NCBI GenBank assembly: GCA_029959085.1
Contig: JARWIR010000016.1
Coordinates: forward strand, 7,175,441-7,239,440
DNA: 64,000 bases
From: Nemophila menziesii
Taxonomy: Eukaryota > Streptophyta > Magnoliopsida > Boraginales > Hydrophyllaceae
Direction of reading: 5' to 3'
Shown here: one piece after another, positions 34,630 to 45,404 of the stretch
How positions within the stretch are numbered: the stretch's first letter is position 1
Layout: each line of letters starts with the position of its first letter
Position numbers and translations under genes: made by a program
Notes under the pieces: generated by a model
Databases searched by the model: none
Told to the model about the DNA's origin: nothing
What the model saw: only the letters and a program-made list of their open reading frames with translations

Positions 34630-36020
34630 TGTTGGCATATAGCCTCCCTTAATAGTTTGTTTTAATGTGACAAATCCTCTTGTGTTTAGTGTGCTAATTT
34701 CTATTGTTATTTACATTCTATCTTGCACTCTAATTCATCAAAAAGCTCTTTCTTTATCATGTTGATCAAAACTTTATTGTTTTATCTTAAGAAACTAATT
34801 CTCATAGAAATACTATTAACCTTATCTTTGTGTACATTGAGAATTAGCTTTAGTGATCAACTTCAAAGGTTCTTAGAATGATGTTTCCAACAACTTTCGT
34901 GAAGAAGATTTATTGATCCAAGTCATTATCTTTCAAAGTTACTTGGCACGGTACACCGGACGAATGGCGCGGTACACCGGACCAAGATTGCGGACCAGGG
35001 CGCGGTGCAGAGGCTAGCCCGTCAGTATGCTAGAAAATCAAACCATTGAAGCGCGGTACACCGCACGAATCTTGCGGTACACCGCAAGAAAGGGTTTTCT
35101 GCACAAAAGACAAGTCATAAGAAATATATCCGTTGGGAGATTAATAGATCCGTTGGACCCAAGTCTTATGACCGTTGGAAGCCATTTTCTACTATAAATT
35201 GAAGCTCTTTGAAGGCTACAACCACACCAACTAATTACAAACATTAAGGGGCTTAATTGCTATCATTCAAGAAGGTGTCAAGTGCTATACATAGTCAAAT
35301 TCAATCTTAGTGAGCTCATAAATCCTTTCAAGGAGTTAATCAATTAAGCCACAAGGTTCTATCCACTCAAGAGGAGTAAACAAGCTTATAGTCATATCCA
35401 CTCTTTTAGGAGTTTTAGTTACAAGCTTTTATAAGCAACCCTTTAAACACTTTGTTGCTATCCTCTTAAGTCTAGGTCTTGTAATAGATAGATTAAGAGA
35501 GAATTCAAGTATAGGGAGTATACTTGGTGTCCTTGTGTTGTGATTACACAAGTGGTTTGTCCTTCGTGTTATCGAAGAGTTTGTAAAGGTTATTGTGTTC
35601 TCGACCCGGTTAAGAGAGACACGGGAGCTTAGTGAAAAGCTTGAAATCCTAAGGAGGCTTCTTTAGGTAGTGGATGTAGGGAAACCGAACCACTATAAAT
35701 CGTGTGTATCTTTCTATCCCTACTCTATTTACTTTCCGCACTTTATATGTTTGATAATATGCTAGCATGAGTTCTATGATATTGTTTATCTAGGATATCT
35801 AACATATAGTCTTCTAGAGTAGTTTAAGATATTGGATTAACGATTTACTAGTTATACGTTTATATCAAACCTCTAACTTACCTTTGCATGATCCTATAAG
35901 AGTTTGATTTAAATTAGTTGACTTAGAAGTTTTCTCTTAAACTTATATTTGTCCAAAAGATTTTTTAATTAGGCATTAATCTTTTTAGTAATCCTATTCA
36001 CCCCCCCTCTAGGACTTTCA
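34630..36020 (+). repeat. SIRE-like 3' LTR
   Basis: 1391 bp. It lacks one 21-bp GCGGTACACCGC unit present in the 5' LTR (two full copies here: 35053, 35074) and otherwise differs at about five single positions. Confidence 0.95.
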
Positions 36021-37539
36021 AGCTTCACACTAAATAAACAATTAAACCCAATATGCTCTAAAAATAATAATTCTACAAATCAAGACCCAAAATAGGAAAG
36101 TGCACAAAAATAAGCTAAAATCAACCTATAAACTAATAAATAAGCCTAAAATGTTGTCTCATGAGTATATTTTACTATCACAAATGAGGAGACATCACTT
36201 TCCTTGTGTGATAGATTTAGGTACTATAGAGACATAATTTGGGTATGCTTTTGAAGATTAATTTTGATATTATCCCAATATTTGACGTTATTTGAGATGT
36301 ACCTATTTTTGGATAATATATGTAAATTTGGAGAAATTTGAGATGATTTATGTGTTAAGTGTTATGAAAAAATGGAAATCACCGATTTGAAAAGCAACAG
36401 AAATGTAAATCCAAAAAATAATACTTCGATTAAAGTAAGTCTAATCTATTAGAATAATTGAAATAAGTACGAAACTTACACTAATATAAAAGAAATGAAC
36501 CACACAGTAATTTCTGGTGTTAAAAAGATATTTCGGCGTACTGGTTATCTCTAACGGAGTTTACTGCTACGGATTATTGCTAGAATAATTTAGAGAGAGT
36601 CAAAGGTTTTTTCTTTTCTGATTTGTTTCATAGCTAAGTCAAATGGGGATGGGTTGTATTTATAGGAGAGTAGGTGAGGAAAAAGCTCTTATTTGAATCG
36701 TCAGAAATAAATGCTCTTGATTGCTAATGTTTTAATTGTGACATATTTTACACGTTTTCAAATTCCCGCAATAAACCTAGACACTATGTTGACTTAATTA
36801 ATTCCCGTGTTGACCAAGTTCTATAACAGTTGAGCTTTGAATAGGGAATCAACTGGTTTTAATGCGTACTTCGTGGACGTTTTGACTTCTGGCTGAAAGA
36901 ATTTGAATTGCCCTAGACTACTATAATGTCATCTTCCACTGAAATCACTTCAAAAAACTTGTTCCCCTTACGATCCCACGGCCCATGCCTTCGCCGTCGC
37001 TGGGCCGGGCCGGACGGGTGGTGGTGGTGTGCGCATGTGGGGCTTTGCCTTTTCCCTTTTGGTTGTCATATCCTTTAGATATTTTGGTAGGAATAGATAG
37101 GTAAGCTATTTTAAGCTAATATTTTTTTCAATCTCTTCTCCTGTGTGGGACATTTTCTTCACAAAAAAAGTGTCTTTTCCACTTTTCCAAAAGAACGTGA
37201 AAGGATTTAATTAATAATCTATATTAATATAAACCTTTTTCACTTCTCCAAAAGAACATAATTGTATTTATATTAACACGATGTATCGATCTAAATCCCA
37301 ACAATCCCCCACTCAAGGTCTTTGGAAGAAAAGGTGAACAAGTTTCCATATCTACCAGCGTTTGGGTGAATTTTACTTAAGTGGCAATATCTTTCTATTT
37401 GAATTGACACGTAGTGAAGTGAGACAACCACTGAATTCCGTTTAAGTAAACTTACTCTTGAACTCAATGGTTTTCGATCGAGATCCTCACAGCACATACT
37501 CTACCCTGCTGAAAGTTATAGTTCCCTCGAACATCACCT

Positions 37540-37830
37540 TGTTCATCAAGTCCTTCTCTAAGGACCACCACTTATGGGATATGAACTTTGTGGACTTATT
37601 CATATGATATTATTAAGGAACGTCTCCTTATTATTCTGTATTGAATGCTAAGCCTCAGTTTTAGCCGAGAATTCATCAAGTCCTTCTTTAAAGATTCACC
37701 ATTAAAGGCTATGAATTTGTTATGAGTTTAGATACTCAGTATAGTGCTCTTTCAGGAGTGATACGTCTTTAAAAGTGAATTCATCAAGTCCTTCTCAATA
37801 GGACCACCATGAGTGGCTATGAATTCTTTA
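37540..37830. repeat. Three degenerate tandem repeats in Copia tail
   Basis: A phrase starting CATCAAGTCCTTCT, then GGACCACCA and GGCTATGAATT, recurs near 37547, 37671 and 37780 (spacing about 110-125 bp) in the non-coding 3' part of the minus-strand Copia. Function unknown. Confidence 0.75.
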
Positions 37831-37949
37831 AGACTATTTGTTTTGAGCCATAGGGATGGAGAGATGTCATATTGATTCACTAGTAATATGTTCCCAAATA
37901 ATGTGTTTCAATCCCATCCCCCTCGATGTCTCCAGGACTACTCTCCTGG

Positions 37950-38660
37950 TTAGGCCTTTGGTGAACGGATCAGCTAGATTTTTCTATGATCGTACATATT
38001 CCAAGGCGATCATACCATTTTCAGCAACTGTTTTACTGAACCATATCTGATGCAATATGTCTCCTTTTTCCTTTGTAGGCGTTATTATGAGCAACCCCCA
38101 ATAAATGCGTGTGAATCACAGTGGATACACGCATGTGTGGCACTTCCTTCCCAAAGTGACACATCTTATAGGAGACTTCTCAACCACTCAGCTTCTTGCC
38201 CAACCAACTCTAGTGTTATGATCTCTGACTCCATGGTGGAGCATGCTATACAAGTCTGTTTAGAGGACTTCCAAAATACAACACCTCCTCCTAAGGTTAA
38301 CATGTAGCCACTGGTGAAGTTTACTTAGTCATTGTCAGAGATTCACTTTGCATCACAAATCCCTCAAGAACCGCAAGAAATTTGTTATAATGCAACCTAG
38401 ATCAATGGTACCCCTCAAGTACTGCAATAGACGACGAAGTGAAACCCAGTGGTCACGAATCGGGTTATGAGTATAGCGATTAAGTTTACTTAGGCATAGG
38501 AAATATCGGGTCGAGTGTGATTCATTAAAAACATCACACTACCTATGATCTTAGCGTATTCATTTTGGGATACAGTCATACAACATCCCCATAGTTTTTG
38601 GACAAATGAATACTAGAATCATAAGGAGATTTTACAAGTGTTAGCCACAAAGCCATCTGT
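37950..38660 (-). pseudogene. Copia RNase H remnant (minus)
   Basis: Minus-strand peptides [37 protein letters not shown] and HCDSQAFIGVAHNNAYKG match the Copia RNase H block (the 'WKS.KQ..v..ST.EAEY' and 'CDSQ.A..l..N' signatures). Several stops break the frame. Confidence 0.8.
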
Positions 38661-38682
38661 AATAAGAGTATTGTCTAGTTTT

Positions 38683-39428
38683 TCATACTATTTTAAGTTC
38701 CTGTTTTAAACTATACAAAGACTTCTTTAGCTTACAAACTTTGTCCCATTGACCAGGAACCACACACCCTTTAAGTTGAGCCATGTAGATCTTTTCACCC
38801 AGATCTCCATTCAGAAAGGTAGTTTTAACATCCATTTGATGTATAACTAGTTTGTGAATAACGGCTAAGGTGATAAGGATCCTAATGGTGGCGATTTTGT
38901 TCATAAGGGAGTAAGTGTCAAAGTCATCTAAACCTTTCTTTTGGGTGAAACCCTTATTAACAAGCCTAGCTTTGAATTTTTCTATTGAACCATCAGGTCT
39001 CAAATTTTTCTTAAAAATCCATTTGTTATTAATAGGTTTGCTTCCCATATGTAGGTCGGTCAATCCCATCTATAGTTACTTTTAATAGACTCAAGTTCAC
39101 TATTAATGGCTTGTTTCCAAAAACTAGCATCCGCCGACTTTAAAGCATCGCCATATGTTTTTGGGTCTTCCTCCATGCGAAGGCAGGTGACTACTTGTTC
39201 GCTTATTAGGTCAATGTGAAAACCTTTAGTCATGAAGTCTGTGATAAAATCGGGTCCAAAGCTGGACTCGATCCTATGCCTCTTACTTCTCCTAGGTTCT
39301 TCCTCGGTAATACTACTAGGCTCCATAGAAGTAGAGGGGCCTTGGGAAACATCACATAGAGGTACATCAACATTAATAGATAAGATATCAGAAGGTAAAG
39401 AAGCATCAACAGAATTCAAAGTTTTCAA
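38683..39428 (-). pseudogene. Copia RT N-terminal half (minus)
   Basis: 39428-39060 carries RRSKRHRIESSFGPDF and MEEDPKTYGDAL..DASFWKQAI, the linker and RT start. 39069-38683 carries NKWIFKKNL, KARLVNKGFTQKKGLDDFDT, QMDVKTTFLNGDL and LKKSLYSLKQ. The YVDD catalytic box and the following segment are missing: sequence passes from SLKQ almost directly to the post-palm block (QNEYAKIIGSVMFLMN in broken frame), indicating an internal deletion. Confidence 0.85.
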
Positions 39429-39429
39429 A

Positions 39430-40435
39430 GGGTAAATATTTTAAAAGAACTCAATATCTCTAGATTCACAAATCAAGATATAATCTAAAGACAAGAATTT
39501 ATATGCCGAACTATTCTGAGCATACCCTATGAAAATTGAGTCTATGGTTTTGGGTACAACGGTGACTTATTAGAAATCAGGTTATTTGACTTTTTCTAGG
39601 CACCCCCACACTTTTAAAAATTTCAGGTTTGGTGGAAAGCCTTTCCACATCTCATAGAGGGTCTTATCTAGAGATTTATGGGGTACCTTATTAAGTACAT
39701 AATAGGCTGACAAAACAGCTACCCCTACATGTTGGCTGTAAACCTAAACTTATTAACATGGCATTCATAGTATATTTAAGGGAACTATTCTTTCTTTCAG
39801 CTATGACATTTTGTTGGGGGTGTATAAGGGGCACTAAGTTTGTCGATTATTCCATTTGTTTCACAAAACTATTTAAGTGAATTAGATCTATATTCGTCTC
39901 CTCTATCCGACCTAAATATTTTGATTTTATAGTCTAGTTGGTTTACAACTTCGGCCTTATATTTAAAAACGCATTTTCCGCCTCATCTTTAGTTTTAAGA
40001 AGGTATACTTTAGTGAACCTAAAATAGTCGTCTACAAAGGTTATATAGTAAAGTTTCCTCCTCTACTAGCGAAAAAAATTAAAATCAGCTAAGTCCGAAT
40101 GTACTAATTCTAGTAGTTTAGTCTTTCTCGTGGATATGGATTTAAAAGGTTTTTTTCGCAAGTTTGGACTCTACACATATTTGATATTTTACACATTCAT
40201 CCACATTGTGAAGGGGTACTAGTCCAAGATTTTTAATACTTTTAATAGAAGCGGCATTTAAAAGACCTAATCTACCATGCCACGTATTAAGAGATTCAAC
40301 GATATCAGCAGAATTAGAAGCATTCTCATTAAGGGTTGCAGTGTTTAAAACAAACAAACCATAATTTAAATACCCTTTATCCACAAACTTGTCATTTTTG
40401 GTAATGATAATCTTCCCCCATAATGAAAGGTTCAA
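39430..40435 (-). pseudogene. Copia pre-integrase and integrase remnant (minus)
   Basis: 40435-40142 encodes LNTWHGRLGLLNAASIKSI and VKYQICVESKLAKKTF (the HxRLGH-type pre-integrase block and CxxC-type end). The downstream integrase core is frameshifted (39430-40140), with phrases such as the 'YKPYELWKG'-type end visible in pieces. Inactive. Confidence 0.75.
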
Positions 40436-40520
40436 TGAACATTCTACATCATTGAAAATATTATGGAATCAAGTCTCATAAATTTCAAACCATCTTCAAA
40501 CTCGTCAACAAGGTCCACCT

Positions 40521-41498
40521 ATGGAAATTGGCCAAAGTATGGATACTGATGTTAAGGACATTCAAAATATTTATATCAATGTTAGGTTCAAGTTGTGTAA
40601 GCCTATTAGCCTTCAAATTGAAAATATTGTGGAATCACCATCTGTTACACATAATGAAATGGAGATTCTGAAGGAAAAAGAACCACCAAAACCGAACTTG
40701 GATGAGGTAACTGTTGAGGATTGGGTATAAGAAGAGGTTGAGAAACTAAAATAAGTCGTTGATGCTCCAAGGGTGCGATAATAGTCAAGGTTGAACCCAC
40801 GAACACTAGACATCCGTTTATCAGTGCGATATTCTTTACGAGTCACTTATCCGAACAGTGACCTCGAGTACAAGAAGTTCATAGAGATGTCAAGACAAGT
40901 TAAAATCATCATCCTAGTACTCAAAGCCATCGAGAATGAGCCAATATATCAACAATTATTTAAGAATACACTCTCTGGGAAGAATAAAGTTAATGAGTAT
41001 GAGACCTTGGCTTTAATTGAATGGGTATAGATGTGAGTTCAGCGGAAGTTACCACAAAAACTGCAAGATCCTAGAGGTTTCAACCTCCTAATCAGTATAG
41101 GTTGTACGTATGAAGGAAAGTCAATGTGTGACTTAGGCTCGAGTGTTAATATCATCCCTAAGAGTATGTTCAATAAGATGGGCATTGAATATTCCAAGCC
41201 AACAACAGGCATCTTGTAATTGGCAGATGGATCAACAACAAATATATGGGGAATCATTGAGGACATTCTCGTAAAAATAGGTAATTTTGTTGTCCCCACT
41301 GATTTTATTATACTTGAATATGATGCAGATAAGAACGTCCCGTTCATACTTGGGCGTACATTTTTTGCCACGAGCCGCACCATAATCGATGTAATTGAGG
41401 GAACTGTGACACTCCATATTAAAGATGAGTCCCAAACATTTTACTTTAAGGCAAGAAGTATAGGAAGGAGTCACAAGAGGTCCCGACAATCCGAATGA
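40521..41498 (+). pseudogene. Athila-like gag end and retropepsin
   Basis: Aspartic protease that would process Gag-Pol. Visible blocks: CDLGSSVNIIPKSMF with the active-site D-L-G, LADGSTTNIWGIIEDILVKI, and the flap/C-terminal VPFILGRTFFATSRTIIDV. In-frame stops occur at 40728-40730, 41028-41030 and 41217-41219 (between TGIL and LADGS), so it is dead. The spacing is as in Athila/Tat Gypsy elements. Confidence 0.85.
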
Positions 41499-42492
41499 TG
41501 ACTGAACAGTCAAATGCTAAGAGCCCCCAAGCAGCCGTGATAAATAATGAAGAAAATAATTGTGGGGTGGGAGAAGAAGTAGCATGCAAAGCTCCCAACA
41601 CTGAAAACAGATCCCACAAGTACAGGGATTCTTGGATAGGGCCATTCCTTGTCACTTGAGTTGTTCCGACGAAGGTGATTGAGGTTCGAACGTAGAAATG
41701 TTACAAGTTCCGATTGGTCGATGTGTGTAGTCTCACCTGTGTCGGGGAGGCTATATGATTTTGAAGTAGCGAGGTAACAACGTCAAACTTTGAATGCGTA
41801 AAATAAAAGTGCTTCTGCGAAACAACCACATTTTAATTAGCTTCCATACATTTTTTATTAGTGTGAATTAGTTTAATTTTATGCATTTTAATGTGTATTA
41901 CGTTTAATGAGAAGGGTACTGGTTTTTTTGGTGTGTATGTAGTCAAATATCTAAGTTTGGGGTGATTTACACCATAGTTGTGGTGCATTGCAGCGCTGTC
42001 GTGGTGACGGGTTAGTATTTTAGTTGAATTAATGGGAGCCTTATGAGAGGTTTTGCGGTACACCTCATGCCTATCCATGGTGCACCACACGAGTAGAGTG
42101 TCACCATAGTATGTATTTAATGATAATACGGTATTAAATTCTAGAGCAAGACTTTGTCTTGTGGTATAGTACCGAACTTGTATCATCGATTACCATATTG
42201 AGAGACGCGGCTTACCGTGCCACGCTATCATGAGAAATTGAATGTGGTATACAACGCCGAGACCCGCGGTACACCGCAGACGAACAATGTAACCATCGAG
42301 AGAAGAGATTGACTTATACTAAATAAAAAATCCTTAATCCTTATTCTTCTCTAACACCCCAAACTCCATTGAAACTTCACCACACACCAAAACGCCATTA
42401 AATCACATCATCTTTCAACTCAATGAAACGACTTCCCACCATCAAAATCATTCTATAACACCTAAAAAAAATAAAAAAAATAACCCCTTCAC

Positions 42493-43376
42493 ATGAGGGA
42501 GTATTTCATCGAGAAATTAGATAACGTGAGTATAGACGATTTCTAGATTTGGGTGATCGACTGGGATGGACCACATTCATGTTGAGGCAATTGAATTTAT
42601 GCACATAGTTAGTATCCAAGTTTTATATTGGCATCATTAGACGAGATAGAGAGGGTCTAATTACTTTTAAAGATAAGTGGAATCCATTCACGGTTGAAGT
42701 TATTCGACGTCAGTTCAAGTTCAAGGAGTTAGTTGGACCATGCAAGTATCAAAAAGAAATTAAGAATATGGACACTTTTGATTAGGATTTTCTATACACT
42801 CATATTTTGTGTAAGGAGCTGGTTGAAAAAAAAGAGTTGAAGGGACCTTGGCCTTACAAGTACCTTTTAACTCGATGCGCGAGTATGGAACCACCTCTTT
42901 ACATCAGCATTCTTCGGGAATATTCGAACCGTGGATCTTTGTTTAGGTAATGCATTCGACGAATTCACCACAGTTGGTGTTTAATCTGAAGTACCCAAAA
43001 TTATCACTAGCCTGATTAGGAAAGCAAATGTGACTCGTGGGAATGAAGTATTAACGTATAAGTCAAGTAACAACACTGATGACTAGTGGATCAAAACAAT
43101 TATTCGAGGAGCAGTTACAAAGAATCCTTCAAGTATAGAGACTTATCTAGAGAAAATCGAGCAGGAATCAAGTTAGAGAGATGAGGACATTTCGTGGGTA
43201 GAAATGATGAGTGAGAAATTTGACAAAGTAGAGACGGCTCAAACTTTATTAGTGGAGGATGTGGCACAAATCAAAGCAAATTAAGAGCGCGTTATCACAC
43301 TTTTTGAATATATTCATCGCGATATTGCGAAGCATCCACCTCGCCCTACCTTGTGTGATGATCATGTGAGGCAATA
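42493..43376 (+). pseudogene. Athila-like extra ORF after pol
   Basis: A degenerate frame beginning MREYFIEKLDNVSIDDF then stop, continuing with readable pieces (FKFKELVGPCKYQ region; VTRGNEVLTYKSSNN; SWVEMMSEKFDKVETAQTLL; EYIHRDIAKHPPRP). Its position after pol, with a helical C-terminal segment, fits the third ORF of Athila elements. GCGGTACACC (42055) and GCGGTACACCGC (42266-42277) lie upstream in the leader, as for the SIRE-like second ORF. Confidence 0.5.
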
Positions 43377-43516
43377 AACATCGAGAGTATATTTTCTTCT
43401 CTACCTTTCATCTAGTTAATTGTATCTTATTTGTTTAGTTGTATATTTTAATTTTTCAATTTCCTATCGAGTTTGTTTCGAGTCGTGGGAACACGACTCC
43501 CTTTTGAGTTGGGGGT

Positions 43517-44180
43517 TGTGGGGATTCATTGTCCCTCATTCCTATTTTATATGTTTTAATTTCTTTAGGAAAGTATGTAAAAGTTACAAAATAATTTAGT
43601 GTATAATATAAGAAATTAGGTGTAGAATGTGTAAAATGTCTTCTGAAAGCATAACTTTAGCGAGTTAATAATTGATAAGTAATATGTCTTTGAACTAGTG
43701 ATAATGTTATAAATATATGGACATGAAAATACACCATAAAAGATTGAAATGATTAATAAGAAATGCGGTAGAAGTAAGTTTGAACTTAGGGAAAATGAGT
43801 GGTGTGTAGAAAGTGAGATCCGAGCTAGTTGAAAATCTACTTAATGAATATACTAGAGGTGAACAAGTAAAGAAATTATGTAGTTAGGAAAATGATTAAG
43901 GTGTTCATTTATTTAAGCCCCTTGTTTATATTTAGCTTGTTGACCAAATAAAATTGATCTATCGTTCTTAACCCCTTCTAGTATGTAGCCTTTTATTTAT
44001 AGTTACATTATAAGGCATACCCCTTAGATTATAGGACTTTCCATATCACCCGCACTCAAATCAAAATGCTAATATAGACGTGGGTTTGATTATGTAAAAC
44101 ACTTTGGGTGGGTTCATCTTGTATGTATGTGCTATGTTGATGATGCGCCTTTTATTGTAACCCTTTCCGGGGTCTATTTA

Positions 44181-44218
<38 letters not shown>

Positions 44219-44660
44219 ATGTGCCTGTGTGTATATATACTGATAAAAATAAAAGAAAAACAAGGAAAATAAGTAGCATGACATCAAAAAGACTGTCATG
44301 TCTAACTAACAAAAAAATGAATAAAATAGAGAGGATGTGAAAACCCGGAAAAGAGTAATTGTTATGTAATCATTGGGGAAATGCTATTGGGATTATTAAG
44401 GATGATTGTTAAGAGCGTCAAGAGGGTTGAGTGAGTATATATTTGAGTGTAAACTCAAGCTCTAGGGCGATTCGTTGACGGCTAGTGAGAAAAGAGCCAA
44501 AAGCTCATTTCAAACTATCTAAATACTTATCATACCGTCTCTAAGCCTATGTTATGACCTTAAGAACTTATGATTCTTAGTTACGCGGTCTAGAAATGAT
44601 TGATCTAATAGGTAGTAGTTGATTGGACCCTTGAATACTATGTTAGGATTGAGAACCAAC
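43517..44660 (+). repeat. Athila-like LTR, 3' end unresolved
   Basis: Begins TGTGGGGATTCATTGTCCC right after the polypurine tract. It extends at least through a (TA)n(TG)n microsatellite (about 44180-44220) to near the hAT MITE at 44668. The terminal CA was not located. No ORF. Confidence 0.5.
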
Positions 44661-44667
44661 CTATAGC

Positions 44668-45146
44668 CTATGCTGTAGATCTCCCCGCCTAGGCGCGCCT
44701 AGGCGCCGCCTAGGCTTCAACTCCCCCCTCACCCGCTTACGCCTAGTTAAAACTCTAGGCGTTTTTGCCTAGCGCCTTAGTCACCGTAGAATAGGCGACT
44801 AGCCCGTCTAGGCGCCGATTAATGGCAAAAAATGGCCGCCTAGGCGTCGATTAATGGCAAAACATGCTTGCATAGGTCTTCTTGTTATTTTCCTTATTCT
44901 CGAGAATTATTTAATTGATATTATAACTCAATATTTAGTATTTTTATATTTAATATAGTGTTGTTAGATGAACTTTATGACTTAAATGGTTAAAATTTTA
45001 AAATTACAGTATATATATTACTAAATATACAAAATTACATAGCGGAATTCAGAACCGTATAATTCCGCCTAGGCCCCGTGTAATCCTGCCTAGGCGCTAG
45101 GCCCCGGTCGACCGCCTAGGCCGCGAAACCGAGATCTACAACATAG
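44668..45146. mobile_element. hAT-type MITE, copy 3
   Basis: A 479-bp element with a perfect 8-bp duplication CCTATAGC (44660-44667 and 45147-45154) and inverted ends CTATGCTGTAGATCTC and GAGATCTACAACATAG. The best preserved copy, with dense CGCCTAGGCG palindromes in both subterminal zones, including a locally duplicated 'GATTAATGGCAAAA' segment (about 44817-44865). Confidence 0.92.
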
Positions 45147-45149
45147 CCT

Positions 45150-45404
45150 ATAGCCACCATATCGAACTAAGCAACAAACTATTCAATCTTGCATTGCAAA
45201 ATTAAACAAATCTTGAAATTATAACGTGTTTATTGTTTGTATGATAAGGTGTGTGTGATTTAGTTTTTAGATAATATTACAAGACACTTGTTAGGTATTT
45301 TCTTTGGGGTCATTCTATACATTCTTCTCTCCCATTTTAGTTGATTAAATTTTCTAGTTTAGTTTTTATTTCGTCGGTACGATAAAACTTTGAGTTGGGG
45401 GTCT
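45150..45404 (+). other. 3' internal end of a family B element
   Basis: T-rich sequence ending in the polypurine tract CTTTGAGTTGGGGGTCT (45388-45404). It resembles the tract at about 43503-43516. It belongs to the LTR that resumes at 46999, because the LTR between them carries its own target duplication. Confidence 0.5.

Larger units (their letters stand above)
29133..36020 (+). mobile_element. SIRE-like Copia, non-autonomous (no pol)
   Basis: A complete 6888-bp element with a perfect 5-bp target duplication AGCTT (29128-29132 and 36021-36025), LTRs of 1412 and 1391 bp, a tRNA-iMet primer-binding site, a polypurine tract and only 4085 bp between LTRs. The long LTRs ending CTAGGACTTTCA and a Copia-type gag point to the SIRE/Maximus lineage. 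The internal part encodes gag (30602-31651) and a second ORF (32300-33538) but has no protease, integrase, RT or RNase H. By eye the LTRs differ by about five substitutions and one 21-bp repeat unit, so insertion is young. Movement must rely on pol from another element. Confidence 0.93.
27817..36197 (-). mobile_element. Solo LTR, family A relative, minus strand, split
   Basis: On the minus strand it starts TGATGTCTCCTC at 36197 and ends in CCCCACCA at 27817, with a perfect 5-bp duplication CTTTC (27812-27816 and 36198-36202). The LTR is 27817-29132 plus 36026-36197, about 1.49 kb. Start, end and the TGATGTCTCC...GAGAC-A-CATTTT stem-like opening agree with the solo LTRs at 1980 and 45405. No internal domain remains. 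The SIRE-like element interrupts it. Confidence 0.8.
27806..36370 (+). mobile_element. LTR family B fragment split by a nested insertion
   Basis: TGATGTCTTTC (27806-27816) joins across the inserted block to CTTGTGTGATAGATTTAGG (from 36203). Joined, this matches the start of the LTR at 46999 (TGATGTCTACTTTTATGTG, then ATAGATTAATC). Similarity continues through ATTATCCCAATATTTGAC and TTATGTGTTAAGTGT to about 36370, where the LTR appears cut by the minus-strand Copia LTR. It is the outermost layer of a three-deep nest. Confidence 0.65.
36400..40440 (-). mobile_element. Copia remnant, minus strand, 5' truncated
   Basis: Reading on the minus strand from 40440 downward: pre-integrase, integrase, RT, RNase H, a 3' non-coding region, a polypurine tract (plus-strand 37304-37318, ATCCCCCACTCAAGG) and a 3' LTR beginning TGTTGGGATTTAG at 37303. 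The LTR's far end lies near 36400 but could not be fixed. gag, the 5' LTR and the start of pol are missing, replaced by Athila-like sequence at about 40450-40500. Numerous stops show it is old. Confidence 0.85.
40490..43516 (+). mobile_element. Athila-like Gypsy remnant, internally deleted
   Basis: Plus-strand order: gag C-terminus and aspartic protease (40521-41498), a short piece resembling the C-terminus of integrase (about 41610-41760, WIGPFLVT), an extra ORF after pol (42493-43376), then the polypurine tract TTTTGAGTTGGGGGT before an LTR starting TGTGGGGATTCATTG at 43517. RT, RNase H and the integrase core are missing, so about 3 kb of pol has been deleted. The 5' end abuts the minus-strand Copia. 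Confidence 0.8.
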
